Assembly: GCA_027919835.1 (NCBI GenBank)
Contig: JANVFP010000024.1
Coordinates: 434,001-498,000 of the forward strand
Source of the DNA: Lentinula raphanica
Lineage: Eukaryota > Basidiomycota > Agaricomycetes > Agaricales > Omphalotaceae
Direction of reading: 5' to 3'
Length of the DNA: 64,000 nt
This document shows positions 25,545-35,661 of the stretch, piece by piece. Position 1 is the first letter of the stretch; each line of letters starts with the position of its first letter. Position numbers and translations under genes: made by a program. The notes under the pieces are model-generated. The model was given only the letters and a program-made list of their open reading frames with translations. It did no database searches and was not told the origin of the DNA.

Positions 25545-25675
25545 AGGCGCACAGCCGATCCAAAGAGCAGTAATAATCCAGAGAGCGGAAATGATCCAGA
25601 GAGCGGTAACGAGACAGAGAGCGGTAACGAGACAGAGAGCGGCAATGATCCAACGATCCCGAGAGCGGTAACGTG
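25545..25675. repeat. tandem repeat of about 18 bp
   Basis: Units like GAGAGCGGTAACGAGACA or GAGAGCGGAAATGATCCA repeat about six times. On the minus strand one frame reads as a periodic Leu/Ser/Pro stretch and may form the N-terminal exon of the passenger gene. It lies between that gene and the transposase, so it could also be part of a shared promoter. Confidence 0.7.
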
Positions 25676-26371
25676 CACACCGAACCAAATTCAGGTGGCA
25701 GGCTGCAGCAACGGATCCGTAAACACGAAGTTATACGAGGGGAAGATACCAGCGCAGTAGCTAGGTATCTAAGTTGTTGCTAGCAGCAGCCCAAAGCTAT
25801 CTGCTAGAGATCCAGAGGTATGGTGATGGAGTGTAGAGAAAAGAAGGAACGGTGAGAAAGGTTGATTATCGATCGAGTTCCTCTCGGCAGCTGTTGCCGG
25901 ACACAGCCACACGAATCACGCGATATGTTTGTCAGCTTCCCCAGCACTTCAACTTTCACCGTCAACGTCAAGTCCACATTGTCCTGCCACTCTTTCTCCT
26001 GTTTCCTCGCTGCCATCATCCTTCCACCTGAATTTGATTCGGTGGGAGGTATTAGAACAGGATTGAATTCGATTCGCCTGTTCTATTTCTGCACAACTTC
26101 GAGTTTGCAGAACTGTATGCCAGTAACTCTGCGTTCTGGCAATTTCTCCTCTTGTTTTCACGCTCGTTTCTACTATCTGGTGAGTGTCCATATACCTAGC
26201 AACTGTCCTTCTCTTGCTCATAACTGTCAGATTATCTTCAGCTGCTTTTTGGCCACCTGTAACTTTGAGTTCGGGTGGCGTTCTCAGCTCGTAACTTCGT
26301 GTTCGAGCGTTCTCGATTCGACTTCAACCTCCTGTAACTTTGAGTTCAGGTGCTGTAACTTCGAGCACAGC

Positions 26372-29250
26372 ATGAAACGTAGGGGCGGCTCTAGCTCTTC
26401 CCAACCCCCGAAGCGGTCTCGTTCTTCGCGAAAACAGCCGCGCCGCCGCGAATCTCCATCGCCATCTCAGCAATCGTCGCCTGCACCATCTGAACGTCCG
26501 TCTCAGAGATCGTCTCTCCCAAGATCGTCTCTTCCACCGCCAGAGCCTATCGAGATATCCGAGGACGAGACCCCTTCGAAAGCCGATGTTGAAGACAACA
26601 TTCGTGAGTCGCCCATTGTGTTCGTCTTAGTAAATTCATCTAAATAACATATCAATTGGTAGGCCAGCAGCTCAAAGCTCGCAAATCTCCCATATACGCC
26701 TTTTTCGAAGCCACGCCGGAGATTGTATTCCTTGATGATAATATTACGCCAGACTTCCTCCTCTATCGCTGTTGCATCTGCAGAGAGGGCATCAAGCAAA
26801 GTTTGAGGACATCAGACAAGGCATCGACTGGTACGTTCTGCTTTCACTCCTTTGATTTTCAGCTATTGACGATAACCTCAAAAGGTGCTCTCGGGCGTCA
26901 CGCAAAGAAATGCTGGAGTGAGGACACCGTCAATGCGGTCAAAGAATGCAAGAGTTTGGACAAAGCCCGCAGCGCCATCGCCACATACGGCCATAAATCA
27001 CAGTCAAAGTTAACCCTCGCGCTACGGACAGTCAAGTCTTGGTTCCAACTCTTCTCTACACGAGCTCCTGACAAGGATACAATTCGGTAAGTGAAGCTCT
27101 TTGAGCGTTCAGTCTTGTATTAATGTCGTTGCTAGCGTCGTTACTGCCAGATGGGTCGCAGAGTCAGCTCGACCTTTCCTTCTTGTTGCCGACCGCTGTT
27201 ACCGCTGGCTTCAGAAAGAAGGTCGACCCGATTGTTACGTTCCCAGTGCCACAACCGTTGCTGAAGATGTGAAGAAGCTTTATCGTGGTACCCGGGAAAA
27301 GCTTGCGCGGGAACTCCAGGCATACGATGGCGAACTCCCAGTTGCAATCGACTGTTGGACTTCACCCAATCATCTCGCTTTCATGAGCGTAACGATTTCT
27401 TGGCCTCGAAAGCAGCCAGACCAGAAGGAAGAACTTACTACTGCTCTCTTGGACTTTTTGGAGCTGCCGCGGTCTCACTCTGCTCGCAACATGGCCCAAG
27501 CTCTTGTCGGAGTCTTGAAAGTGTATGGTATTGAAGAAAAGGTGAACTTTATCTTTGCCTTGTAGTTAATTGAAAGCTAACGACTGATTTCTAGCTCCTC
27601 TCTGTTACTTGCGACAATGCCTCAGCTAACTCAGCTATGTTCCCAGAGCTGGCTGAGCTCCTTCCAAACTTTTCTGGCCCTGAAGCTCATGTCCGATGCT
27701 TCGCTCATACCATAAACCTCACAGCAAAAGGAATTCTGAAACCGTTCGAGGCTAGGAAGCGCACCGCGAATGAGTCTGATGAATCCACGGAGGATGACTT
27801 CAACTTCGACGATCTCTATACGGAATTGAACGATATAGAGGACCAAGCCGGTTCAGAGAATGACGATGAAGATGGCTTCACTGAGGTTCTCAATGAAATG
27901 TCTGCAGAGGAACGAGAGGAATGGAATGAGGCAGTGAAGCCAATCCGTAGCGCTCTGTTCAAGGTAAAGTATCCTTCTATTGGCGTCAGTGATATGCTCA
28001 TGATATCTCAAGGCTCGTAAAATCACTTTCAAAATCATCAACTCCTCGACCAATCTGCTACCTCGTTGGCGTGCACTGCAGCCTGGCATTCGCGTGCTTC
28101 CACGTGATGTTTCAACACGCTGGAATTCCACCTATGATATGCTCAACGCATTTATCGAAAACAAGACGTATGTCGTGCAGTTTCTTGACAGCGTGTCAAC
28201 TGGGCTTTTTGAATATCGGCTTGAGGACGAAGAGTGGGAAGCAATCTCTGGATTGACAGCGACATTGAAGGTAAGTATCTTAGATTCCATTGTGCTCTGA
28301 CTGACAATTCCGCTTCCTTAGCTACTGAAGGATGCTACCATGTTCTTTTCCAGTAACGCTGTATCGGTCGCGCAGGTCATTCCAGCCATGGATGCAATTG
28401 ATGAAGCCTTGGCTAGTGGGATGATAGACAATCAAGCCGTTTCTCAACCCATTCGCCATGCTCTTGCAATCGGAAAGAAGACAATGAACAAATACTATGC
28501 ATTAACCGACGATTCTGATATCTACCGTATGGCAATCAGTAAGTCTAGCCTTCTTATGATTGACAATATTTAGCTAACCTCGCATTAGTTCTTCATCCGC
28601 AGCGCAAGTTAAACTACTTCACTAACGCTAATTGGACACAAGATTGGATTGACAGTGCGGTAGAGATCACTCGACGTGCTTGGGAGCGTTTCAAACCATC
28701 AGACGTGTCGGATTCGGTTACTGGCACTCTACTTACTGGTGATACAAATGTATGTGCTTCTTTCCATCATACTACGTGAATCTAATGCTCATAAATTGAG
28801 CAGAAGACATCAACATCATCCAACCTGTTCATTTCCCTCATGGCCAAGCAATCTCAGATTGTTTCGCCCGTTAGTGAGAGAGATGAGCTCGAACGATATC
28901 TTGCAGACAGCTGCATTCCCACAGATGATCCATTGCATTGGTGGATCATGAACCGAAAGGTCTATCCCAATCTGTCGAAACTAGCTATCTCAATACATAC
29001 CATTCCTGGTGAGTGCATGATATTGAACATGTATACAAGCACTAACTCTCACATTAAAGCTACATCCGTTGGAGTGGAACACACCTTTTCTCAAGGGCGT
29101 ATCCTCATACCCCATCTACGGAACCGCCTTCGTGCTGATACGATACAAGCACTTATGTGCTTCGGCAACTGGTCACGCCAAGACTTGATAACGAATGAGG
29201 AATTAGTCCATTATTTAGTGTCCGACGATGAAGTCGACCTAAGTGATTGA
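26372..29250 (+). CDS. hAT-family transposase (about 802 aa, ten exons)
   Basis: Exons are 26372-26603, 26663-26830, 26885-27086, 27136-27541, 27595-27963, 28013-28270, 28322-28538, 28589-28749, 28804-29008 and 29060-29250. They total 2409 nt, and phase is kept at all nine junctions. The N-terminus is basic and Ser/Pro-rich (nuclear signal). A BED-type zinc finger follows (CCIC near residue 113, LGRHAKKC near 135-143). The RNase H-like core has AIDCWTS near residue 271 and VTCDNASAN near 341, which carry the first two acidic catalytic positions in this family. RDVSTRWNSTYDM is near 488. The C-terminal dimerisation block is SVGVEHTFSQGRILIPHLRN near 740-760. I find no stop or frameshift, so it is probably functional. 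It lies within terminal repeats with an exact 8-bp TSD. Confidence 0.88.
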
Positions 29251-29542
29251 AATCGAACCAAGTATACCTAACTGATCTCTTTTTCACCTGTTACTCTTAC
29301 TTTACTATACCCTGCTAAGCTCTTGTTCTTACTGCACAATAATATAGCTATTTTGCTTATTTACTGACATGACCCGAGTGACCCGAGGTCTATACTTGGG
29401 ATGACCCGAGGATATTGAGCCCGATCCCGAAGACATCTGGGTAACCTGGACCCATGCTATCGGGTGCGGGTCACTTGCCGGGTTCGGGACGGGTGCATTT
29501 TCAGAGTCCCGAACCCGACCCGGCTTGAACACTAATCAGCAA

Positions 29543-31214
29543 AACCTGGGTTTTGCCTTCCAGCATTTCCAGCAGTATATTGTGCTTGAAAGTTGACAGT
29601 GCTGGACAGCATTGAATAGGTTTACCTATACAATTTTCCATGATCATGGAACTGCAAGAATCTGCATTACTGTTGTGAATGACTCATCAGATATGAATGG
29701 CCATGATGATATATCATATCTCTATTAGGTCTAAGATCAGTCTGTTGTTGTTCAAGCCTTTGGACCAAACCAGGGATGCCATACTGAATTGAGTCCTCAC
29801 TTTCAGCTACAATTACTTCATGAGTTTTGATGTTCATTTGCTGAGCCTTCAGTGTCTTTCTGGGCATTCTTCTGAAATTATATCTCTTTAAAATTGGAGT
29901 ACATAAGTATCTCACACATTTTCAAGTATTTTTTCTTTGCAGGTACACATAGTGGTATTAGATTTGGACAGATATGATATGGACATATCTTGTGTATTGG
30001 AATATCTAAACATTTGGTATTCTGGCTGTATACAGACTAGAGGAAGTGGTAGCTGATTTGCTTCTGTCTGGACAGCCCAGTGAAGGTATCAGGCCCCAGA
30101 GTGGTTTGGAACTTGAGTTATATAGTACCAGTGATGAATTTTTCCATATATGTATTCAAGCTCCAGCTATTGTAGAATTCCCCGCAGAATGCTTCATTGT
30201 TCTGAGGGTACATCTATGTCTTCCTCTACTTATTTTATATATTCATACTTACATCTACCTGTAGGCTGTAGTTTGTGTACTCACTCAGGCTACAGATAAC
30301 AGAATGCCATGGTAGACTGTAGGTCCAGCTGAATGTAATGTGGACATGAATAATAATTGCAAAGTGGTTACTTAGCTCAGGGATTCCCTCAAGTGACATG
30401 AGTAAGTCATAGATTTGAAGGAAAAAGTTACTTTACATCAGACATGATCACTAGTGAAATGAAGTCATCTGTAGACAATCTAAGAGTAAGTATGAGATAT
30501 CAATAGCATATGATGCTGAGTAGGAAGGGATCAAAGACAAGTGTCAGTTGACAATGAGTGCTCTGCTGCACAAAAGAATTCTTCATCATTCTAAGGTTGT
30601 TGTGTATTCATCTACTAATGAAAATAACAAAACATATTCTTTATATGAATATGTATAAGAATTATGAATATATTCTCAAGCATAATGATTCTAAAGACTC
30701 CTATTATAACTACTTACCTTTGTGACTTTTGTCTATTCCTGAACTCAATATAAACATTACTTTCAGATAGACTTTCATAATGATTATTTTTGTCTACATT
30801 TCTGCAATTATCACAGACATTCTCTTAAGATATTCTCAAAGACTTTTTATATGCCTTATAATCATCATAGGCTGGAATTATTATAGTAGATTCTGTGGTG
30901 TAATTTGAGTAGAATGTGGTGCTGGAATAGTATAATAGCAGAGAAGATGTAAAATCTAGTGGAACATGACTGAGAAGAAAAGATAGTGGCAATTGGAAAG
31001 AAACAGGAGTAATGCAAATTGCAAAATAATAGTGCTAATATTGTTTCGAGCTCCGCTACCTTGGCCTAACCTTAGCCGGACCTTGGCCGAAACTCCGCTA
31101 CCTTGGCCGGACCTTGGCCGAACCTTGGAAGTACGCACCCAAGGTAATTTAGTAAGGCCAAGGTAAGGCCAGGTAAGGTCAGGTCAGGTACGGTAAGGTA
31201 ATTTGGTAGCCACC
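29543..31214. other. AT-rich right part of element D
   Basis: Sequence of element D beyond the hAT insertion. I see no gene in it. From about 31040 to 31214 the subterminal CCTTGGCC/AAGGTAAG repeats of D are dense. Confidence 0.5.
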
Positions 31215-31322
31215 GAGTAAGATGACCTTTAGTATGACTATGTGAAATCTCAAGTCTCCCACCATTTCTTCATCGTCCAGCTCGGCGATCCCATCCTAGA
31301 TTCCGATGAGTCGTCGAATGTC

Positions 31323-32354
31323 CTATTTATGACCCGGAGATGGTCCAGCGAGCGCAGGGTGGTGCAAGTCATCCTCGATGTCCTGGCTTTCGAAAAACAC
31401 TGAGGGAACTTTGAGTGCATTGGCCCGCAAGTTCACCAAAATATCCTTGTTTCTGTGTTTCCAGAGACTGTCCTCGAGTATGATGGCCCCACTCTGGATC
31501 CGTTCGTACAGCTCCCATTCCCATTGTGACATTACTCCACCCGGCGTCGCTCCGGTACCTTTCTTCCTCACCATCTGTTTGAACGCCTTCCCGAATTCAG
31601 AGGATTCCGAGATATCAAATCTGTGGACTTTGGTATGAGAGTTCTCCAATGCCACTTTGTGGAAGAGGAGTAAGAACTGATAGATGGAAGGGACGTTGGG
31701 AAGTTCATCAGAACGATACTCGTGCAGTTCTGCGCGCATGCGTGTAGTCAAGGTGTACTGTGTGGTTAGTGACATCGACACCGCTCCGATCTTGAGAAGG
31801 AGGTGCTTGTCTGACAGAGTGGCCAGTGCGCCATACAAGTACCTCTTGCGGTCCTCAGCCACTTTCATCTTCCATTTGGTCTCGGACTCCGTCTCCCATT
31901 TATACCTTATGGTTTGATAGCCCCAAACCTGGCGGCGGCTCCTGTTCAAGTCTTCCGATGGTATCAGCGCCATCACCCAGCGAGCCAGAGGATCGACTTC
32001 GTGCTGTTCAGTCCACTCTGCCTTCCCATTTTCGATGATCACAATGATGATGAACTCTATCGGTGTCGCTGTGTCAGTCCATTATAGGCCAGCTTGATTA
32101 GAGTGTGGAAGGTTGATGACTAGGCTTGAAAACTCACAATGGTCTTTAGACTGCAAGGGAAGGTGGTCTGTTGAGTCATTCAACGATACAAGAGGTTGAA
32201 CTTTAGGGCTTACAGGTTTGGCACGAGGTGGCGCCGTGGCGATCGTGTTTTCCTTAGATTGGATGGGTAATGCAAACGCAGCAGCGATCATCGAAAGGAG
32301 TAGGACGTGGACAACGAGCGAGTGCCACGTAAAGATGGGTTGGAAGCGAAACAT
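31323..32354 (-). CDS. P2: secreted/anchored protein of unknown function, tandem family member 2
   Basis: Minus-strand exons are 32354-32214, 32151-32139 (13 nt) and 32068-31323, totalling 900 nt (299 residues), with GTAAGC and GTGAGT donors and CAG acceptors. The signal peptide is MFRFQPIFTWHSLVVHVLLL and onward to AFALP. The basic linker is much shorter than in P1 because the exon corresponding to P1 exon 2 is missing or fused. The C-terminal domain is clearly related to P1 and P3 (AEWTEQHEVDPLARWVMALI, GKAFKQMVRKKGTGATPGG, then QWEWELYERIQSG). The last exon is the same length and frame as in P1 within a few codons, and no stop interrupts it. Function unknown. It sits directly right of element D, so its 3' flank was altered by that insertion. 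Confidence 0.6.
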
Positions 32355-32633
32355 ATTTGGCGAAATTGAGAAACAGGCTTGTTGAGCAAGATGAGCAAGA
32401 AATAGTACTACTACTTGCAATTAGGTCGATCTCACCTAGAGGCTTTCTTCTAAAGACTGAGATTTGACCAGCAAATCTGCTGCGTGTGATGGATTCTGTG
32501 AGAGGGAGGAAAAGCAAGCTTGGCGTTGAATGTTGGTTAGAAGTCAAGAAGGGTAGAACTTTTATACACACGTTACAGCAGGTAGGTTACAGCTCGTATC
32601 GCCTCGTATCAGGTCCGAGGTCGGAGACTCTGC

Positions 32634-33099
32634 AGGACCCATGATAATAGGTGAGGAGGCCTGATCCCGGACCCTCCAAAATGGTCGGGATTTGACCGAA
32701 CCGTTGTCGCCAAAAATTGCAAAATTTGACCAAAAATTGCCTCAGGCATAGCCCGGGAGGTCCATTTTTGACCGAACTTTGACTCAGGGTTCGAAAATTT
32801 TTCCTACCACTTGCAGGATGAGAATTGAGTCAAATTTTAGTGAAAATACCTATGAAAAGCGAATCAGAACCTGTTTCTAGCTGCTAACATTGACTAGTTG
32901 ACACAAAATGTGCGCTATCCAAGGGTCTCCAAGGGCCCTCAAGTTCTCCAAATCTGACGAAATTTGACCGAACCCTCTGCTCAGGGTTCCCGCCTATGGT
33001 GGCACTTTTTGACCGAATCTGGATCAAGCTTCCAGCCAAAATCAGGTCGAAATTTGACCGAATCCGGATCAGGGATCCCCACCTATTATCATGGGTCCT
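32634..33099. mobile_element. MITE F (466 bp), relative of MITE E
   Basis: Perfect inverted ends AGGACCCATGATAATAGGTG and CACCTATTATCATGGGTCCT. Like MITE E it starts AGGACCC and carries GAGGCCTGATCC just inside. Internally TTTGACCGAA or variants recurs about eight times, where MITE E has CGGGTAAAAAT. I find no matching 8-bp duplication at its flanks, so one side may have been deleted or rearranged. Confidence 0.7.
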
Positions 33100-33240
33100 A
33101 TCAATGCCCAGTCTAAATGGATTTTCTCAATCCCTCCGTCGGATCTCTCTGAGCAGCGTTTGAGCTTTGAAACATGCTGGCCAGTGGCCGAATGTTGTAA
33201 ATTGAGATAACCAGTAGGGCCGACTAGCGGCACAGCCCGC

Positions 33241-33564
33241 CAGTGTTGTGCGGGTCGGACAGAGGGCAGACAAGGTCACTGACCGGCAGATTTACGTGAC
33301 CTTGCCCGTAAAATCTGACCTGACCTTCTGACCTTCCAGATGCTAGTGGTCCGGGCAACCGTTGAATACAGTCACACCGTCGTGAGGTCATCAACGGCTG
33401 TTTCCGAACGGCATGATATCGGCATTGAGACAAGCTTACTGAAGCGCCATCAAAAGCTGTCAAGCCAAGGGCAGGCTGGAATGTGGAATGTCTGCCCTCC
33501 GCCTGACTAGTCGCCTCTGTCTGCCCCTGACCTTCCCGCCCGTGCCCGTGCCCGTCCAACACTG
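33241..33564. mobile_element. hAT-type MITE I (324 bp) with 8-bp TSD CAGCCCGC
   Basis: Starts CAGTGTTG and ends CAACACTG, with further inverted similarity inside (GGCAGACA-AGGTCA left, TGACCTTCCCG right). CAGCCCGC flanks it exactly (33233-33240, 33565-33572). The YAGTGTT terminus and 8-bp TSD match the hAT family. No protein is encoded; the minus-strand frame across it simply follows the element. Confidence 0.85.
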
Positions 33565-34276
33565 CAGCCCGCTACCCGGTCCCTACAGGTTCTACCAGAT
33601 TCAACCAAAGGCAGCTCTTCCGAGGACAATTGAATTGGAGTCAGGACAACTTATCGATGGAAACACTTGGAAACATCGAACGATGAAAGCAAAAAGGATG
33701 AAACGGAAAGACTGGGACGGAGGAAAAAACGGTCCGGGTCATGTAAATCTCAGCCAAGGGAAAAATCCTCCGGATGGATAAAACCCTTACCCTAAAGGGT
33801 AGCGGGAATTAATCGACGTTTACGGTGTGTACATTGAATATTGAGGCCTACTTAGGTTTTCTCAACCCATCCCTCTCAGGCTGCGCCGAAGAACTGGGAA
33901 CGGCGAATGATTCTGTCACCTGTGGGTGATCCCAAGTCCTATTCGATCCCTCCCAAAACATTGAGAAATCAATGCATAGTTTAGTGGGGATAAGTAGAAG
34001 TCCGCATCCAAAACTTTTGTCAACCTGAGAACGAACGGGAGATTGGAGGGGTAGAGTGCTATCGAGTCAAGACACTAAGTTTCCAACTGTGACATGGAAG
34101 GCTGCCACACTTCCGCCAATGGGCGAGGGCTCTAGGACCCGAGATAAAGGGCTGAATGAAGCCATGATATGTGTGGAATATTGAAAAAACCCTGGGTTTG
34201 CACCGCTGCCACCGCATACAGGATACGTGAATGTCAATCCAAGGCCAATGAGTCACTTCAGGCAACCACCTAAATA

Positions 34277-34640
34277 TACCATCTTAGGTAGGTAACAAAG
34301 TGGAAAATTCCTGCCTAACTAGGTTAAAATTCCCAGGACTTTCTGATATCAGAACATTCCTTTAGCTAGGAATTTTCCTGGGTAGCACCCAGTAGGAACA
34401 TTCCCAGTCAAGTGTTTCCTCAAGTAGCTTTAAGTAGGAATATTCCTAGGCTAGGAATATTTCTTGCTGAAACCTATTCTTAACTGGATTTTCTTCTCTA
34501 TAAAAAGTAGGAATATTCCCAGTCATGACTATCTTCAATTCATGACTGGGAATATTCCTGGTCAGGAATTTCTTGCAGTCTAGTAGGCTTATACATGAAT
34601 ATTTCTAGTCAGTGTTTGGCATAGAGCAGTGTGGTGGAGG
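34277..34640. repeat. left subterminal repeats of the KDZ element
   Basis: Many copies of GGAATATTCC or TAGGAATNTTCC in both orientations follow the left terminal repeat. The right end (54260-54640) has the mirror arrangement. From 34640 to 35160 I see no gene. Confidence 0.7.
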
Positions 34641-35172
34641 AGTCCTGATCAGAGGACATTGCTGTGGCCTTCAACATGGACATGGTAGATGGGGGTAACA
34701 ATATCCTTGGGTGTTGTAAATTTCCTTATTTTACATATACTTCTGCTCAGAGGGCATATTTGTTTCATGTTTTTCTTCTATTTATATGTACCTAGCTATG
34801 ACTTCTCCCTCGGTCATTTGCACTTTCTCATGCTCATCTGACTGTGAGTCTATACATTACATATTACATCTATGATGATACTGATTATGTACATATATAG
34901 ACTCAATGCTTATGGTAGTTCCACAGGTAGTTACCAATTCAAGTCATTTGCACTTCTTTGTGCCTGTCTGAGGATTCAATACTTACACAAGTTATGGGCC
35001 CCACCTGTTAGTAGACTATCATCGAAAATATCATAGAATAGTAACTGAGCATAAAGAACTCAAATACCATGTCAATAACATGCTTATTCCTATGACAGTC
35101 CCAGAAGACCAGAAAGACCAAAGATAAGTATCTTTCTTTTCCTATCCAATTATTCTTAATATTTCTACTCAG

Positions 35173-35624
35173 CAGAATATTCCTCGTCAACAGAATATTT
35201 CTTTCCTGCTCAGAATATTCCTATTTGACAGAATATTTCTTCAGAATATTCCGACGTCAACAGAATATTCCTAGTGAACAGAATATTCCTAGTGAGCAGA
35301 ATATTCCTCGTCACCAGAATATTCCTAGTCAACAGAATATTCCTAGTCAGCAGAATATTCCTAGTCAGCAGAATATTCCTAGTCAGCAGAATATTCCTAG
35401 TCAACAGAATATTCCTCGTCAACAGAATATTCCTAGTCAGCAGAATATTCCTCGTCAACAGAATATTCCTAGTCAGCAGAATATTCCTCGTCAACAGAAT
35501 ATTCCTAGTCAACAGAATATTCCTAGTCAACAGAATATTCCTAGTCAACAGAATATTCCTAGCACTCAAAAATAATCTCACTCAGCAGAATATTCCTAGT
35601 CAACAGAATATTCCTACATTATAA
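35173..35624. repeat. 18-bp tandem repeat array (about two dozen copies)
   Basis: Unit CAGAATATTCCTAGTCAA, with C/G and A/C variants at two positions, runs almost without a break. The length is a multiple of three, so open frames occur in several phases on both strands; these are not genes. The core GAATATTC is a palindrome and is shared with the arrays at the element's other end. Confidence 0.95.
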
Positions 35625-35661
35625 TGTAGACAATGTTTAAACAACACAGCATAGATTGTAA

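Larger units (their letters stand above)
19987..29534. mobile_element. complete hAT transposon (9.5 kb) carrying two divergent genes
   Basis: The 17-bp terminal inverted repeats TAGTGTTCAAGCCGGGT are perfect, with GC-rich CGGGTCGGG-type subterminal repeats inside both. ATCAGCAA flanks it exactly (19979-19986 and 29535-29542), the 8-bp TSD of the hAT superfamily. The two genes fill most of the element: a hAT transposase on the plus strand at the right, and a second, unrelated gene on the minus strand at the left. The only large extra sequence is the foldback element at 21674-24349. The transposase frame is intact, so the element may be recently active. Confidence 0.9.
19474..31214. mobile_element. 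terminal-inverted-repeat element D, non-autonomous, host of the hAT element
   Basis: The ends share CAAATTACCTTACC as an inverted repeat (left near 19481, right near 31205). Both subterminal zones are full of short CTACCTTGG/CCAAGGTA motifs. GAGTAAGATGA (11 bp) stands on both sides (19463-19473 and 31215-31225). The empty site is present at 55403-55413 in unit 3, where ACAGAGTAAGATGACCTTTA is uninterrupted. A TSD of 9-11 bp fits Mutator-like elements, but no transposase belonging to D is present. Without the hAT insertion D is about 2.2 kb. Its right part (29543-31040) is AT-rich and I see no gene there. Confidence 0.7.
31226..34246. repeat. tandem unit 2 of the P-gene array, left portion (continues at 54672)
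   Basis: Starts at CCTTTAGTATGACTATGTGA, which also opens unit 3 at 55414. It carries P2 and its upstream flank, two MITEs (32634 and 33241), and a segment around 33805-33890 that matches 57735-57810 in unit 3 (landmark GGTGTGTAC(A/G)TTGAATATTG). The unit is cut at 34247-34253 by the KDZ element and resumes at 54672-55412. No other gene is supported in 32355-34246. Confidence 0.65.

Noticed and set aside
25428..25688. Three overlapping minus-strand frames that look hydrophobic, suggesting a membrane protein
   Set aside because: All three cover the same 18-bp tandem repeat. At most one could be an N-terminal exon of the passenger gene; I could not decide.
33224..33562. 112-codon minus-strand open frame
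   Set aside because: It coincides almost exactly with the hAT-type MITE at 33241-33564 and is a by-product of its GC-rich sequence.
35173..35624. Regular 18-bp repeats resembling a CRISPR array or a repeat protein
   Set aside because: Units are directly adjacent with no unique spacers, the host is a fungus, and the open frames on both strands arise because the unit length is a multiple of three.
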